Below the pieces are notes generated by a model that was given only the letters and a program-made list of their open reading frames with translations, did no database searches and was not told where the DNA came from. Positions 18,983 through 27,147 of a stretch of 27,147 nt of DNA are shown here, piece after piece; position 1 is the first letter of the stretch, and the number at the start of each line of letters is the position of its first letter. The position numbers and the translations under genes are program-made. Location of the stretch: positions 1 through 27,147 of the IMG/VR virus record IMGVR_UViG_3300037502_003003; one strand, 5' to 3'. This stretch comes from a virus.

Positions 18983-21900
18983 TTACAATGCGCTTCCTGT
19001 TGAAATGATATACCAATTTGTGCCGTTACTTTGTACGGTTATCCATCGCTTGGCAGCAATAGAAGATTCAGCCGCACCGTCTATTCCTAATGGTCTTGCA
19101 TTTGAATAAGAGCCACTTGTATTTAAAACAATGCTTTGGTCTGACCTCAAATTTGTAATTGTTAAAATCCTTCCAACTGTAAAGCCAGATACGTCCGCTG
19201 GGTCAGGAAGCAAAATATAAGCAGTGCCAGATGAACAGTTATTTACATAATTGCCAGTGCTTGTTCCGATTAAATTTGGCGATCCTGAAGAACCGCAATT
19301 TGTGGATATTGTAATTGGACTTGAAAATGTACCGTTGTTTTTTATTGCACCTAATTTTACGTCACTACTTGCCATGTCAACAGTTGTGCCATCTTCAAAT
19401 ATATTACTTCTTTTTATTCCAGCTCCAATGTTATCACTAAATTTAACAAGATAGTCTTGCAAAGGATCAGTAACGCTTAAAGTTTTGTAATTTGGAATGT
19501 TTAAAGTTTTATTTATCAATGTTGCTGCATTGCTTGTTCCAAATGTTGTTAATTTTATAGTATCAGATAAATTTAATTTAGCTGCAAATCTGGAAGTTAA
19601 GTTTAAAGAAGTTGTATCAGCATCCCTAAAGTAAGGTAATAACATATTTGTAGTATCTGCCTTTCTCAAATAAGGCAAAAGCATTGAAGTTGTATCCGCA
19701 CTTGTTAAAACATTGTTTCCATTTTCGGTTATATCGCCAGACACCGCCAAGGTTGAGCCAAGAGTTGCTGCGCCTGTGGCATTGAGAGTGCCGTTGATGT
19801 CTAATTTATAAGACGGTGTATCGTCGTTTATTCCAATATCACCATTAAAATTAATATAAAGTCTATTTGTATTTTGCGAACCAATGCCAGAGGTATAAAA
19901 AGCAAGTGAATTATTTCTTGTATCGCCACCTTGATGTGCATAATTTCTCATTCCGCTTCCAAAAGTAGAATATTCGCCTGCAAATAATTTATTAGCTAAA
20001 AAAACATTTGCTGAGCTTCCAATTAAATTTGAATCAGGAAAAACCATTATTGTTCCGCCTCGAAAAGCAGATGAAATATTGGTTAAATTTTCGCCTATTC
20101 CAACATCAAAAGGAATGTAAGTTGTTTTTGCAAATGTGTTTAAATACTTTGCGTATAAATCGCCTGTCAATGTTCCCCCAGTCAACGGCAAATAAGTTGA
20201 AGCTGCTGAAGATGTGGTAAGGTAACTTGAATTATCATACGTTATACTTGTTCCGCTTGCTTTGATAAAGCCAGTGCCGCTGAGGGTGTTTTGCTTTGCC
20301 GAAAATCTGGAGGTAAGGTTTAATTGAGATGTGTCAGCATCCCTAAAGTAAGGAGTGAGCATGGAAGCGGTGTCGCTTATATTTAATTTAGCCGCAAATC
20401 TCGAAGTTAAATTTAATAATGATGTGTCGGCTCTCCTTAAATATTTCGATAACATTAAAGTTGTATCAGCTTTCCGAAGGTATGGCACCAACATATTTAA
20501 GGTGTCCGATAAATTTAATTTAGCCGCAAATCTGGATGTGAGGTTTAATTGAGATGTGTCGGATTGAGTAAATAAAAACGAGGTATCAGTATAATTTAAT
20601 TTAGCCGAAAATCTGGAGGTAAGGTTTAATTGAGATGTGTCAGCATCTCGAAAGTAAGGTGTAAGCATGGAAGAGGTGTCAAATCTTGTAACTAATAAAT
20701 TAGTATCTGCAAGTAATGTAGATGAAGTAATAGATAATCCATTACCTAAAGTAAATTTACCAACAGAATTAACACCTCCAGTTAAATCTATTCCAAGAAT
20801 AGCTGTGGGAATTGGACTTGTATTATTTAAATAAAATAAAGAATCTGCTGTTAATCTATGTTTAAAAACTTTACTTCCACTAAATAATTGTGCTGTTGTA
20901 CTTACAATACCTGATTGAACATCAGAAGCTGACAATATTGATAATGTTCTATTTGCGCTTAAATTTCCACCTCCCTGTAATGGAGATGTGGTATTTATAG
21001 TTATTGTACTATTAGCAGGTGTAAATCCTAAAGCATTTTGTTTGTTATTAAATGTAGTCCAATCTGTAGATGTTAAATAACCATTTACACTTCCAGTTGC
21101 TGCTAACATACTTATTTCTGGAGTAGTAGTATTATTTATTATTGACATTGGAGTACCAGCTGCTACATTTACGCTTGTTACTGTACCTGCGCCAATGGCA
21201 CTTCTAAAGGAAGCTGCTGATAATGCAGTGACTGTGTTATCTGCATTAAATCGAGGGAAAGAAATAGTAGATGGATTAGTTAAAGTAAACATTGATTGTC
21301 CAATCGTTGTGCCTCCTAAACTTGTTCGACCTGTAGATGGAGTAAGTCCAGTACTGCCTCCGTCCCATTTTAACCTATCGGTGAATGCTGTGTTCCAATT
21401 ACTTGAATTATTTGGAATAGATGAAGCCCAAGTACTGCCAGTGCTTAATGCTATTCCTGCCTCTGGATAGATAGGATTTTGAAATACTCCCGTACCCACT
21501 GAACCAATGCCGGAAACAGTGACCACCGTGTAATTAGCACCTACTTTAAAGGAGTTGGTAACAATAGTAATTTTATTCGTATCAGTTAAATTGTATTGGT
21601 CATTGATAAGTAGCTGACCATTCCTAAATACTAAAATATATTGTTTTAATTGAATAGGAAATTTTGGCGTTACCGTCCAAGTCAATACGCTTGTTGTGGC
21701 TGGTGCGTATTCTTGTTTTAAAATCTTTATGGTATCATTCCCAATAGCAACGTCAACAATAGAATCTCTTATTCTTGAAAATACCACGGCTGAATCAAGA
21801 ACCAATGTTCCTGTTGAGGTAATAGTTCCACCTGTTAATCCGTAGCCAGTCGCAACACTTGTAACTGTGCCAGTGCCTTTAGCATCTATTCTATTGGACA

Positions 21901-23422
21901 ATGAAACCGTATCGGTTGTATTTAATTTACTTGCAAATCTTGTACTAAGGTTTAATAAACTTGTATCCGTCAACTCCATTAAAACAGATAAATCAGCCGA
22001 AACCGTGCCAGTCGTCGTAATTGGATTTGGCGAAACAATGATTCCCGTGCCGCCTGAAATTGATGTTAAACTTCCCGATCCTCCGCCACTTCCTGCACCT
22101 CCACCACGAGGAAAAATAACCGTGTAATTATCATTGACTTTGAATGACGAAACTGCAATTACTACGCTTGTTGACGTTGGTATTGTGTATTGCGAAGGCA
22201 ATAAGATTTGTCCGTTGCGATACACTTGAACGACGTTAACTCCCCCAGGTATCAAAGTGTCACTTTGTGTCCATGTCAAAGTTGAGGATGAAACATTTGT
22301 AAAATCCTGTCTTGCGTATAACCTTCCTGTTGTGTCCGCATACGCTTTGGTTGCGTAGTTGGAAAGCATGAAAGCCGTATCACTTACTAAAAGTGCGGCA
22401 GTTGTATCTCTCCATAATCCACCTGAATAATATAAACTTGATTTTTCCACGGGTGATGAAATAGCAACGTCATGAAGCTCTGATAATTTATAACCCGATG
22501 CTACTCTTATCGCTATTGTTCCGTTGTTTGAAGATGAATTGACACAAAAACCAATAGGCATATCAATGTTAGGCGCAACAGGTTCAATGTCAGTCCAAAC
22601 ACCTGCCACCGTTGGCGATGGGTAAAGAATTGCACCAGCCGCAAAGGTATCGGTATTAACTTGCCTTATTTTCCCAAATGAAATAACATAACCGTCTTCA
22701 CCATCAGTTAAATCATGTGCCGTTATTCCTAATAAATACTTTGCATCTATTGATCCGTTAGCAATAAACTTATCAACGGTTATTCTACCACTTGCGCCCA
22801 CCGTACCACTAGCATATACAATACTATTTTTTGTTATTGTTGAGCCTGTTTGATTTTTAACTAACCAAAAGTTTTTAAATCCTAATTCATTTGGCACTTG
22901 ATCATACATTCCTAATGCAACCGTTCCTAAATCAGAATCCCATCGCATTTTTGCCGTTTCTACATTATTTGTAGGAACACTTGTATCAAAAAATAAACTA
23001 TCAATAGGCTGTGTAAAAGCACCACTACCTACTAAAATGCTATCCCAATATGTTTGTCTCCAAACAAATATAGTACCTCTAACAGAATCTAAAAGTAAAT
23101 AAGCTTTAACATTTTTATCTACATAACTTGAAGGCTTTGTTATTGTATCGTTTGAACGACCTCTATAAACCAGCCCGTTACCGGAAGTCTGCCAACCTAA
23201 ACGCTGCTTATTACCTGTCAATGGATAGGGAATAGAATCAATGGATGCATAAGATATTCCTGCTACTAATAAAAAAACAATAGCAAGACCTTGCCGTTTA
23301 TTTCCTACTTTGTTTATAACCTTTTTGCCGACGTTAAGAAGAAGGTCGCGCACTAAAGTCAATGCAACGTCTCCTATAGCTTTTAAAAACTTTCTTTCTT
23401 TTTTTGGCTTTATTTTTTCCAT
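18983..23422 (-). CDS. Large repeat-rich tail fibre protein (1479 aa)
   Basis: Probably the main tail fibre. The N-terminus is basic with one hydrophobic segment (residues 45-60, GLAIVFLLVAGISYAS), then a domain shared with the 381-aa fibre (RLGWQTSGNGLVYRGRSNDT). The middle has two copies of an RNGQ-type beta module (QVYRNGQILL..QY; LVFRNGQLLI..QY), Gly-rich linkers and VTSV..G fibre-shaft segments. The C-terminal half has six NL(T/S)xRFxxKxN units alternating with PYxRxADT units, and a closing IGINDDTPSYKLDI segment. It overlaps the upstream gene by 1 nt (TAATG). Confidence 0.8.
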   Translation of the reverse strand: MEKIKPKKERKFLKAIGDVALTLVRDLLLNVGKKVINKVGNKRQGLAIVFLLVAGISYASIDSIPYPLTGNKQRLGWQTSGNGLVYRGRSNDTITKPSSYVDKNVKAYLLLDSVRGTIFVWRQTYWDSILVGSGAFTQPIDSLFFDTSVPTNNVETAKMRWDSDLGTVALGMYDQVPNELGFKNFWLVKNQTGSTITKNSIVYASGTVGASGRITVDKFIANGSIDAKYLLGITAHDLTDGEDGYVISFGKIRQVNTDTFAAGAILYPSPTVAGVWTDIEPVAPNIDMPIGFCVNSSSNNGTIAIRVASGYKLSELHDVAISSPVEKSSLYYSGGLWRDTTAALLVSDTAFMLSNYATKAYADTTGRLYARQDFTNVSSSTLTWTQSDTLIPGGVNVVQVYRNGQILLPSQYTIPTSTSVVIAVSSFKVNDNYTVIFPRGGGAGSGGGSGSLTSISGGTGIIVSPNPITTTGTVSADLSVLMELTDTSLLNLSTRFASKLNTTDTVSLSNRIDAKGTGTVTSVATGYGLTGGTITSTGTLVLDSAVVFSRIRDSIVDVAIGNDTIKILKQEYAPATTSVLTWTVTPKFPIQLKQYILVFRNGQLLINDQYNLTDTNKITIVTNSFKVGANYTVVTVSGIGSVGTGVFQNPIYPEAGIALSTGSTWASSIPNNSSNWNTAFTDRLKWDGGSTGLTPSTGRTSLGGTTIGQSMFTLTNPSTISFPRFNADNTVTALSAASFRSAIGAGTVTSVNVAAGTPMSIINNTTTPEISMLAATGSVNGYLTSTDWTTFNNKQNALGFTPANSTITINTTSPLQGGGNLSANRTLSILSASDVQSGIVSTTAQLFSGSKVFKHRLTADSLFYLNNTSPIPTAILGIDLTGGVNSVGKFTLGNGLSITSSTLLADTNLLVTRFDTSSMLTPYFRDADTSQLNLTSRFSAKLNYTDTSFLFTQSDTSQLNLTSRFAAKLNLSDTLNMLVPYLRKADTTLMLSKYLRRADTSLLNLTSRFAAKLNISDTASMLTPYFRDADTSQLNLTSRFSAKQNTLSGTGFIKASGTSITYDNSSYLTTSSAASTYLPLTGGTLTGDLYAKYLNTFAKTTYIPFDVGIGENLTNISSAFRGGTIMVFPDSNLIGSSANVFLANKLFAGEYSTFGSGMRNYAHQGGDTRNNSLAFYTSGIGSQNTNRLYINFNGDIGINDDTPSYKLDINGTLNATGAATLGSTLAVSGDITENGNNVLTSADTTSMLLPYLRKADTTNMLLPYFRDADTTSLNLTSRFAAKLNLSDTIKLTTFGTSNAATLINKTLNIPNYKTLSVTDPLQDYLVKFSDNIGAGIKRSNIFEDGTTVDMASSDVKLGAIKNNGTFSSPITISTNCGSSGSPNLIGTSTGNYVNNCSSGTAYILLPDPADVSGFTVGRILTITNLRSDQSIVLNTSGSYSNARPLGIDGAAESSIAAKRWITVQSNGTNWYIISTGSAL
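20298..20679 (-). repeat. 77-bp near-identical direct repeats in the fibre gene
   Basis: The segments 20298-20374 and 20603-20679 match at 72 of 77 positions by eye. Shorter related copies lie at about 20520-20560, 20385-20430 and 19560-19620. They encode the PYFRDADTSQLNLTSRF unit. Such repeats can expand or contract by recombination and so alter fibre length. Confidence 0.75.
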
Positions 23423-23787
23423 TATATTATTATAAAAAATACAACATAATTTGAACCATCATAATGTGTATTAGCATCAATAGTTATTATTGATCCTGCA
23501 ACAGAAAATTGACTGGTAATTAATTCCTGGCCATTTTGGAAAAGTAATAGCTGCTCTAAATTTGAAGGTAATACACCACCATTTTTAGTAATAGTCAATG
23601 ATGCAGTAATACTATTTAAAAAGGATTCTTTAAAGACTTTTGTAACGCTACTATTTTGCGTATTTGGTTCACTATTTGTCGGCGTAATACTACCAGTTCC
23701 TGCAACACCACCAGCTGAATGATTAGATGTTCTTCCTGAATCAAAATTTAAACCACGATACAATACTGTTTTTTCTGTATAACCCAT
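23422..23787 (-). CDS. Small virion protein with RNGQ-type module (121 aa)
   Basis: The protein begins MGYTEKTVLYRGLNFDSGRT, has a Gly/Ser/Asn-rich middle and a C-terminal beta module (LLLFQNGQELITSQFSVAGS, then SNYVVFFIII). That module matches, in shape, two modules of the adjacent large fibre. The overlaps with both neighbours (1 nt each, TAATG) place it in the structural operon. It may be a fibre-attachment or tail-tip protein; inference only. Confidence 0.65.
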   Translation of the reverse strand: MGYTEKTVLYRGLNFDSGRTSNHSAGGVAGTGSITPTNSEPNTQNSSVTKVFKESFLNSITASLTITKNGGVLPSNLEQLLLFQNGQELITSQFSVAGSIITIDANTHYDGSNYVVFFIII

Positions 23788-26033
23788 TATGATTGATCTA
23801 TAATTTGTACAAATGTACCACTTACTATATCTGTTAGCAAATCTAAATTAGCACTTTCCATAACGTATGTTAAACCATCTGTTTCAATAGCTTTATGCGG
23901 ATACCAAGGTTCGTCAATATCTAGCATTTGAAATGACATATTAACCATTTTCTTTACAGGAAATAATTGACCTTTAATAATTTCATTTACTAATAACTGA
24001 CTTATATTTTTGCCATCACCAGTATTACCTACCCTCCAACCAGTACCATCAGTAATTTGCCATGAATTAGAATCATTTTTTACACGAATTGCACCAGGCG
24101 ATCCTAATGAAGGCCCATCACCAATAAACACTCTTTTTTTAACACTTATACTACTTGTGTCATTATTAAATGAGCCAAACACAACAACGTCGTTTTGACC
24201 ATTTAAATTACCTGCTGCCAAATGTTCCATGAACAAATTTCCTAACTCATAGAATTTAAGATAGCTTGTTAGTAAATCAGTATTATTTGCCGTTTGAACT
24301 CTTGTTAACATAAATCTTATTCCAACATCTCCACTTTCTGGCATTTGAGGGCTTGTCCAATTTACAATTATATTATCAACGCTTCCACCATTTGCAGGTA
24401 ATGTAGTTGACCCACCTGGAATAACAAATTTATAATAATTAAATGATTGTTCCCATGATTGAGCAGTAAATGTGTGCTGAAAACCATTATATGAAACTTC
24501 TCTTTTTAGCCAATATTTTACATGATTTACTTTAACATAATTAATTTTACCCCTAAATGATGTATTTGGATCAAATGTTAATTGAGCAGTATTTATACAA
24601 ACAATTCTTTCATAATATTCTCCTGATACATTTATACTTACTGAATCTCCTCCCATTTTAAGTGAAACTGATCCTGCGTCAACTTCAATACCGAATGATA
24701 CATAATAAGTTTGACCTGATACTGGAGTAAAATTGGTATATACTAAATTTCCTGTTGCGTTTATTGCATTAGCATACCCTAAGGCATCTCCATTATTATC
24801 AGAAAAAAACCATCCAGAACCTAAAGTCCATGTTGTAATTTCAGGAGGCCGGTTTGCAGTTAAAAAATCAATTAAGTTTACCACAATAGGCCGTAATTCA
24901 ATTACAAATGCACCTTCAACAATATGTTCGGCAATAGGCGATACCCCAACTTGACTATCGCGATATTTCATTACGCTTGTATAAGTTATTACTGCCTCAT
25001 TGTTATTATAATCTAAATCTTTAGCAGTAAAAAATTCTGTTGCTAAATTATTAAATATTTTACCGGACAATAAATTTACACTTGCAATATGTTCATATTC
25101 AATATCCAAATCTTTTATATGGCCATAGTAACCCCATCTACCAGATGCAAGTCTAATTAATTTAGTATTTACGTCGCTATTGTCGTTTATAATAGATGTT
25201 TGGAAACTACTTTGTTGTAATAAAGTGGATGTTAAATAATAAATATTTATAATTACAGCTGAATTTAAATAGCTATTAGGCTGAACCATAAAAAATTTTC
25301 TATCACTAAAAAAGAAACGCATACCTAATGGTACCATCATTCTTTTTAAAACATCATAGCACTTCATATAAGTGATATTGTCTTTAGTGTCGATAGTGTA
25401 AAAAACTTTATGATTAACTCTCATTCTAATTAAAGGATCAATACTGGATGAATAAGTCCAACTATCCTCATGCCAATTAAAAGCTGTCGCCAAAACACCT
25501 GTATTTGTTCCATAAATTGACGGAACGTAAGTTATTTTTTGTAAACAATTATTTACATGATTAATAATAGTATCATCGCCCTGGTAAACATTGTAACCAT
25601 CAGGTTTATAATCTATTCCTTTTAACCAACCAATACCATCAACTGCATTTATATCATAGAAATATCCAACCGATAATGAAACATCATCATATTCAACAAG
25701 ATCTGCTAAAATATAACCATACCAATAAAAGTTAGGTGCATCACCTGTATCATAACCTGTTAATCTAATTGTAAATCTACCTTCTGGACTGACTAAAAAG
25801 TCTGTAAGAAATTGCTCTTTAACATTGTCGTTTATTAAAATAGTAAATTTAAAATTAGACGCTATAATTGGCGCATATCTTTCCAATCCATTTTCTACAT
25901 CTGATTGCCAAGTTATAGAAGCATTTATAACATCAACTGTACTTGTAACACCTGAAAAATTAGCATCATCTATAACAAGATAATATTTACGACCTTTTTC
26001 TGAATAAAATGTAGAAGTATATCGTGCTGCCAT
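23787..26033 (-). CDS. Tail/baseplate protein (748 aa)
   Basis: Placed right after the tape measure gene, where distal tail and tail-associated proteins are normally encoded. The N-terminal part (YTSTFYSEKGRKYYLVIDD, ASITWQSDVENGLERYAPIIAS, GRFTIRLTGYDTG) and the YDVLKRMMVPLGMRFFFSDRK segment are ones I remember from large unknown tail proteins of Bacteroidota phages. The C-terminal half is beta-rich (APIAEH..., VSGQTYYVSFGIEVDAGSVSL), like carbohydrate-binding or baseplate domains. There is no signal peptide. Overlaps of 1 nt on both sides support co-expression with tape measure and fibre genes. Confidence 0.7.
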   Translation of the reverse strand: MAARYTSTFYSEKGRKYYLVIDDANFSGVTSTVDVINASITWQSDVENGLERYAPIIASNFKFTILINDNVKEQFLTDFLVSPEGRFTIRLTGYDTGDAPNFYWYGYILADLVEYDDVSLSVGYFYDINAVDGIGWLKGIDYKPDGYNVYQGDDTIINHVNNCLQKITYVPSIYGTNTGVLATAFNWHEDSWTYSSSIDPLIRMRVNHKVFYTIDTKDNITYMKCYDVLKRMMVPLGMRFFFSDRKFFMVQPNSYLNSAVIINIYYLTSTLLQQSSFQTSIINDNSDVNTKLIRLASGRWGYYGHIKDLDIEYEHIASVNLLSGKIFNNLATEFFTAKDLDYNNNEAVITYTSVMKYRDSQVGVSPIAEHIVEGAFVIELRPIVVNLIDFLTANRPPEITTWTLGSGWFFSDNNGDALGYANAINATGNLVYTNFTPVSGQTYYVSFGIEVDAGSVSLKMGGDSVSINVSGEYYERIVCINTAQLTFDPNTSFRGKINYVKVNHVKYWLKREVSYNGFQHTFTAQSWEQSFNYYKFVIPGGSTTLPANGGSVDNIIVNWTSPQMPESGDVGIRFMLTRVQTANNTDLLTSYLKFYELGNLFMEHLAAGNLNGQNDVVVFGSFNNDTSSISVKKRVFIGDGPSLGSPGAIRVKNDSNSWQITDGTGWRVGNTGDGKNISQLLVNEIIKGQLFPVKKMVNMSFQMLDIDEPWYPHKAIETDGLTYVMESANLDLLTDIVSGTFVQIIDQS

Positions 26034-27147
26034 TATCTTATTCTTGTATTTACATTTCTTGCTTTTTCCATAATAACCAATAAATCACTTCCGGCAACTC
26101 TTGTAGTTAATACGTAAGGATCCCCTCCACCTACATCACCTAGCATACTTTTCAATTTAGATAATGGAGCAATTACTTCTGGGTCATAACTTGCACCACG
26201 ATTATCTCCTACAGTTGCTAAAGTAGGGCCAAATGCTAAACCTCCTTTTGCAAGCTTTACTGAATCCATTTTTGATTTTAAAAAGGATACAGCAGCAATT
26301 CCTAAACCTATAGCCAACATCGTACCAAATGGCCCTGTTCCATCAACTATTGATTTTTTAACCATTTCAACTAACAGTAATTGCAATGCAGCATTTACAG
26401 CATCTAACATTACACTTACAAATGTTTTTCCAAATGATAATATTGCATCTTCTCCACTTGCTAAGGCAGTTCCCAATGCTACAAAACTTTCAGCTAAAGC
26501 ATTACCTAATTTATCGCTTAATGCGTCTCCTACGCTATTTATAGCATTTTTTAAACCTTTAAAAGCATCTGTTAATGTGTAAATTGATTCTTTTGGTACA
26601 TTCTTGATATTATCATAATATTCTTTTACAGCTTTTTTGCCTTCATCTAATAATCTTTGATTAATTAAACCTTGTAATTCACCACCAGCAAGAGCATTTT
26701 CTATAGATGGTGTCATTATGTCTAATGTTTCTTTTTTTGCATTTATATCAACATTCCTGTAATCAGCTTGTGTTTGTTCTGGATTTATCAATGGTTTAAA
26801 ATCAGTCCAAGAATCTATTTTTTCAAGTTCTTTAAGAGCAGATACTACAGCTTGAATTTCAAATTTAATAGACCTAATTTGTTTTGCTAATTCCTCTGCA
26901 CCATCCGAATTTTTACCATAAAGTAAAACTTGATCTTCATATTGTTTTTCAAGATTTTTTAAAGTTTCTTGTAATTGCTCATATTTTGTTTTTGCCTTAT
27001 CTAATCCACTAGAAGTTTCTGTATCGCCAAATAATTCTTGATTTAAAACAGGAACTACACCAATTAAATCTTGTAATTCTTTACTTGTTTTTTTCCAAGC
27101 TTCCTCAATAACTACACTTTCTTTTTTTACTTTTTCAAGTTCATTAT
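26033..27147 (-). CDS. Tape measure protein, C-terminal part (5' end outside window)
   Basis: The frame stays open from the stop at 26033 to the window edge, so only the last 371 residues or so are seen; the TTG at 26791 is not the true start. The upstream part is a long charged coiled coil (for example KTKYEQLQETLKNLEKQYED and EELAKQIRSIKFEIQAVV). It is followed by amphipathic and hydrophobic helices (LSFGKTFVSVMLDAVNAALQ, MLAIGLGIAAVSFL) and a GGLAFGPTLATVGDNRGA ... PEVIAPLSKL ending, which is typical of tape measure C-termini. It would set tail length and help DNA entry. Its presence points to a long-tailed phage. Confidence 0.85.
   Translation of the reverse strand, partial: NELEKVKKESVVIEEAWKKTSKELQDLIGVVPVLNQELFGDTETSSGLDKAKTKYEQLQETLKNLEKQYEDQVLLYGKNSDGAEELAKQIRSIKFEIQAVVSALKELEKIDSWTDFKPLINPEQTQADYRNVDINAKKETLDIMTPSIENALAGGELQGLINQRLLDEGKKAVKEYYDNIKNVPKESIYTLTDAFKGLKNAINSVGDALSDKLGNALAESFVALGTALASGEDAILSFGKTFVSVMLDAVNAALQLLLVEMVKKSIVDGTGPFGTMLAIGLGIAAVSFLKSKMDSVKLAKGGLAFGPTLATVGDNRGASYDPEVIAPLSKLKSMLGDVGGGDPYVLTTRVAGSDLLVIMEKARNVNTRIR

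Noticed and set aside
19550-20700. Diversity-generating retroelement target in the fibre gene
   Set aside because: No reverse transcriptase gene or template repeat with adenine-biased differences is visible in the window; the repeats look like protein-repeat duplications.
18085-22127. Plus-strand ORFs opposite the fibre genes (for example 18085-18351, 21195-21470, 21867-22127)
   Set aside because: They are shadows of long, well-supported minus-strand genes.

Overview
The window looks like part of the genome of a tailed double-stranded DNA phage (or an integrated copy) infecting a member of the Bacteroidota. The sequence is AT-rich. Its best promoter-like sites fit the Bacteroidota pattern TTTG / TAnnTTTG. 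Start codons lack Shine-Dalgarno sites and instead follow A/T-rich leaders, very often ending in ATC just before ATG. Many small early genes resemble ones I remember from Bacteroidota phages and prophages. I see no integrase, terminase, portal or capsid gene, so the genome continues outside the window and I cannot say whether the phage is temperate.

Left end (1-1600): two small genes on the minus strand, one a probable ribbon-helix-helix protein, each with a promoter and a hairpin terminator. Between them lies about 1 kb of apparently non-coding DNA. It holds AACCCTA repeats, a 13-nt duplication, palindromes, a GC-rich patch and two tandem repeat sets with a 22-bp period. This is my best candidate for an origin or control region.

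Early operons (1609-15686, plus strand): SSB, a C5-cytosine methyltransferase whose 3' two thirds are overlapped in another frame by a second long ORF, an amino-methyltransferase, a winged-helix replication protein, a Bet-type annealing protein paired with a PD-(D/E)XK exonuclease, an atypical tRNA, a dATP/dGTP diphosphohydrolase-like protein, four tandem small genes sharing one 3' end, a dCTP deaminase-family protein, a glucosaminidase-like wall hydrolase with a membrane anchor, a four-span membrane protein and a RuvC-like nuclease. Together these cover replication, recombination, nucleotide-pool control and DNA methylation. Genes are tightly packed, often overlapping by 1-40 nt, and blocks are divided by hairpin terminators near 2700, 4130, 7090, 12765 and 15735.

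Late operon (27147 to 15752, minus strand): C-terminal part of a tape measure protein, a 748-residue tail/baseplate protein, a 121-residue protein, a 1479-residue repeat-rich fibre, a second fibre, a 203-residue secreted-looking protein, a holin, a small protein and an N-acetylmuramoyl-L-alanine amidase. It converges on the early operon at a bidirectional hairpin (15722-15748). The best leads for something under-described are the dual-frame methyltransferase locus, the shared-tail gene array (10633-11670), the misshapen tRNA (10012-10115) and the repeat-rich control region (421-1290).
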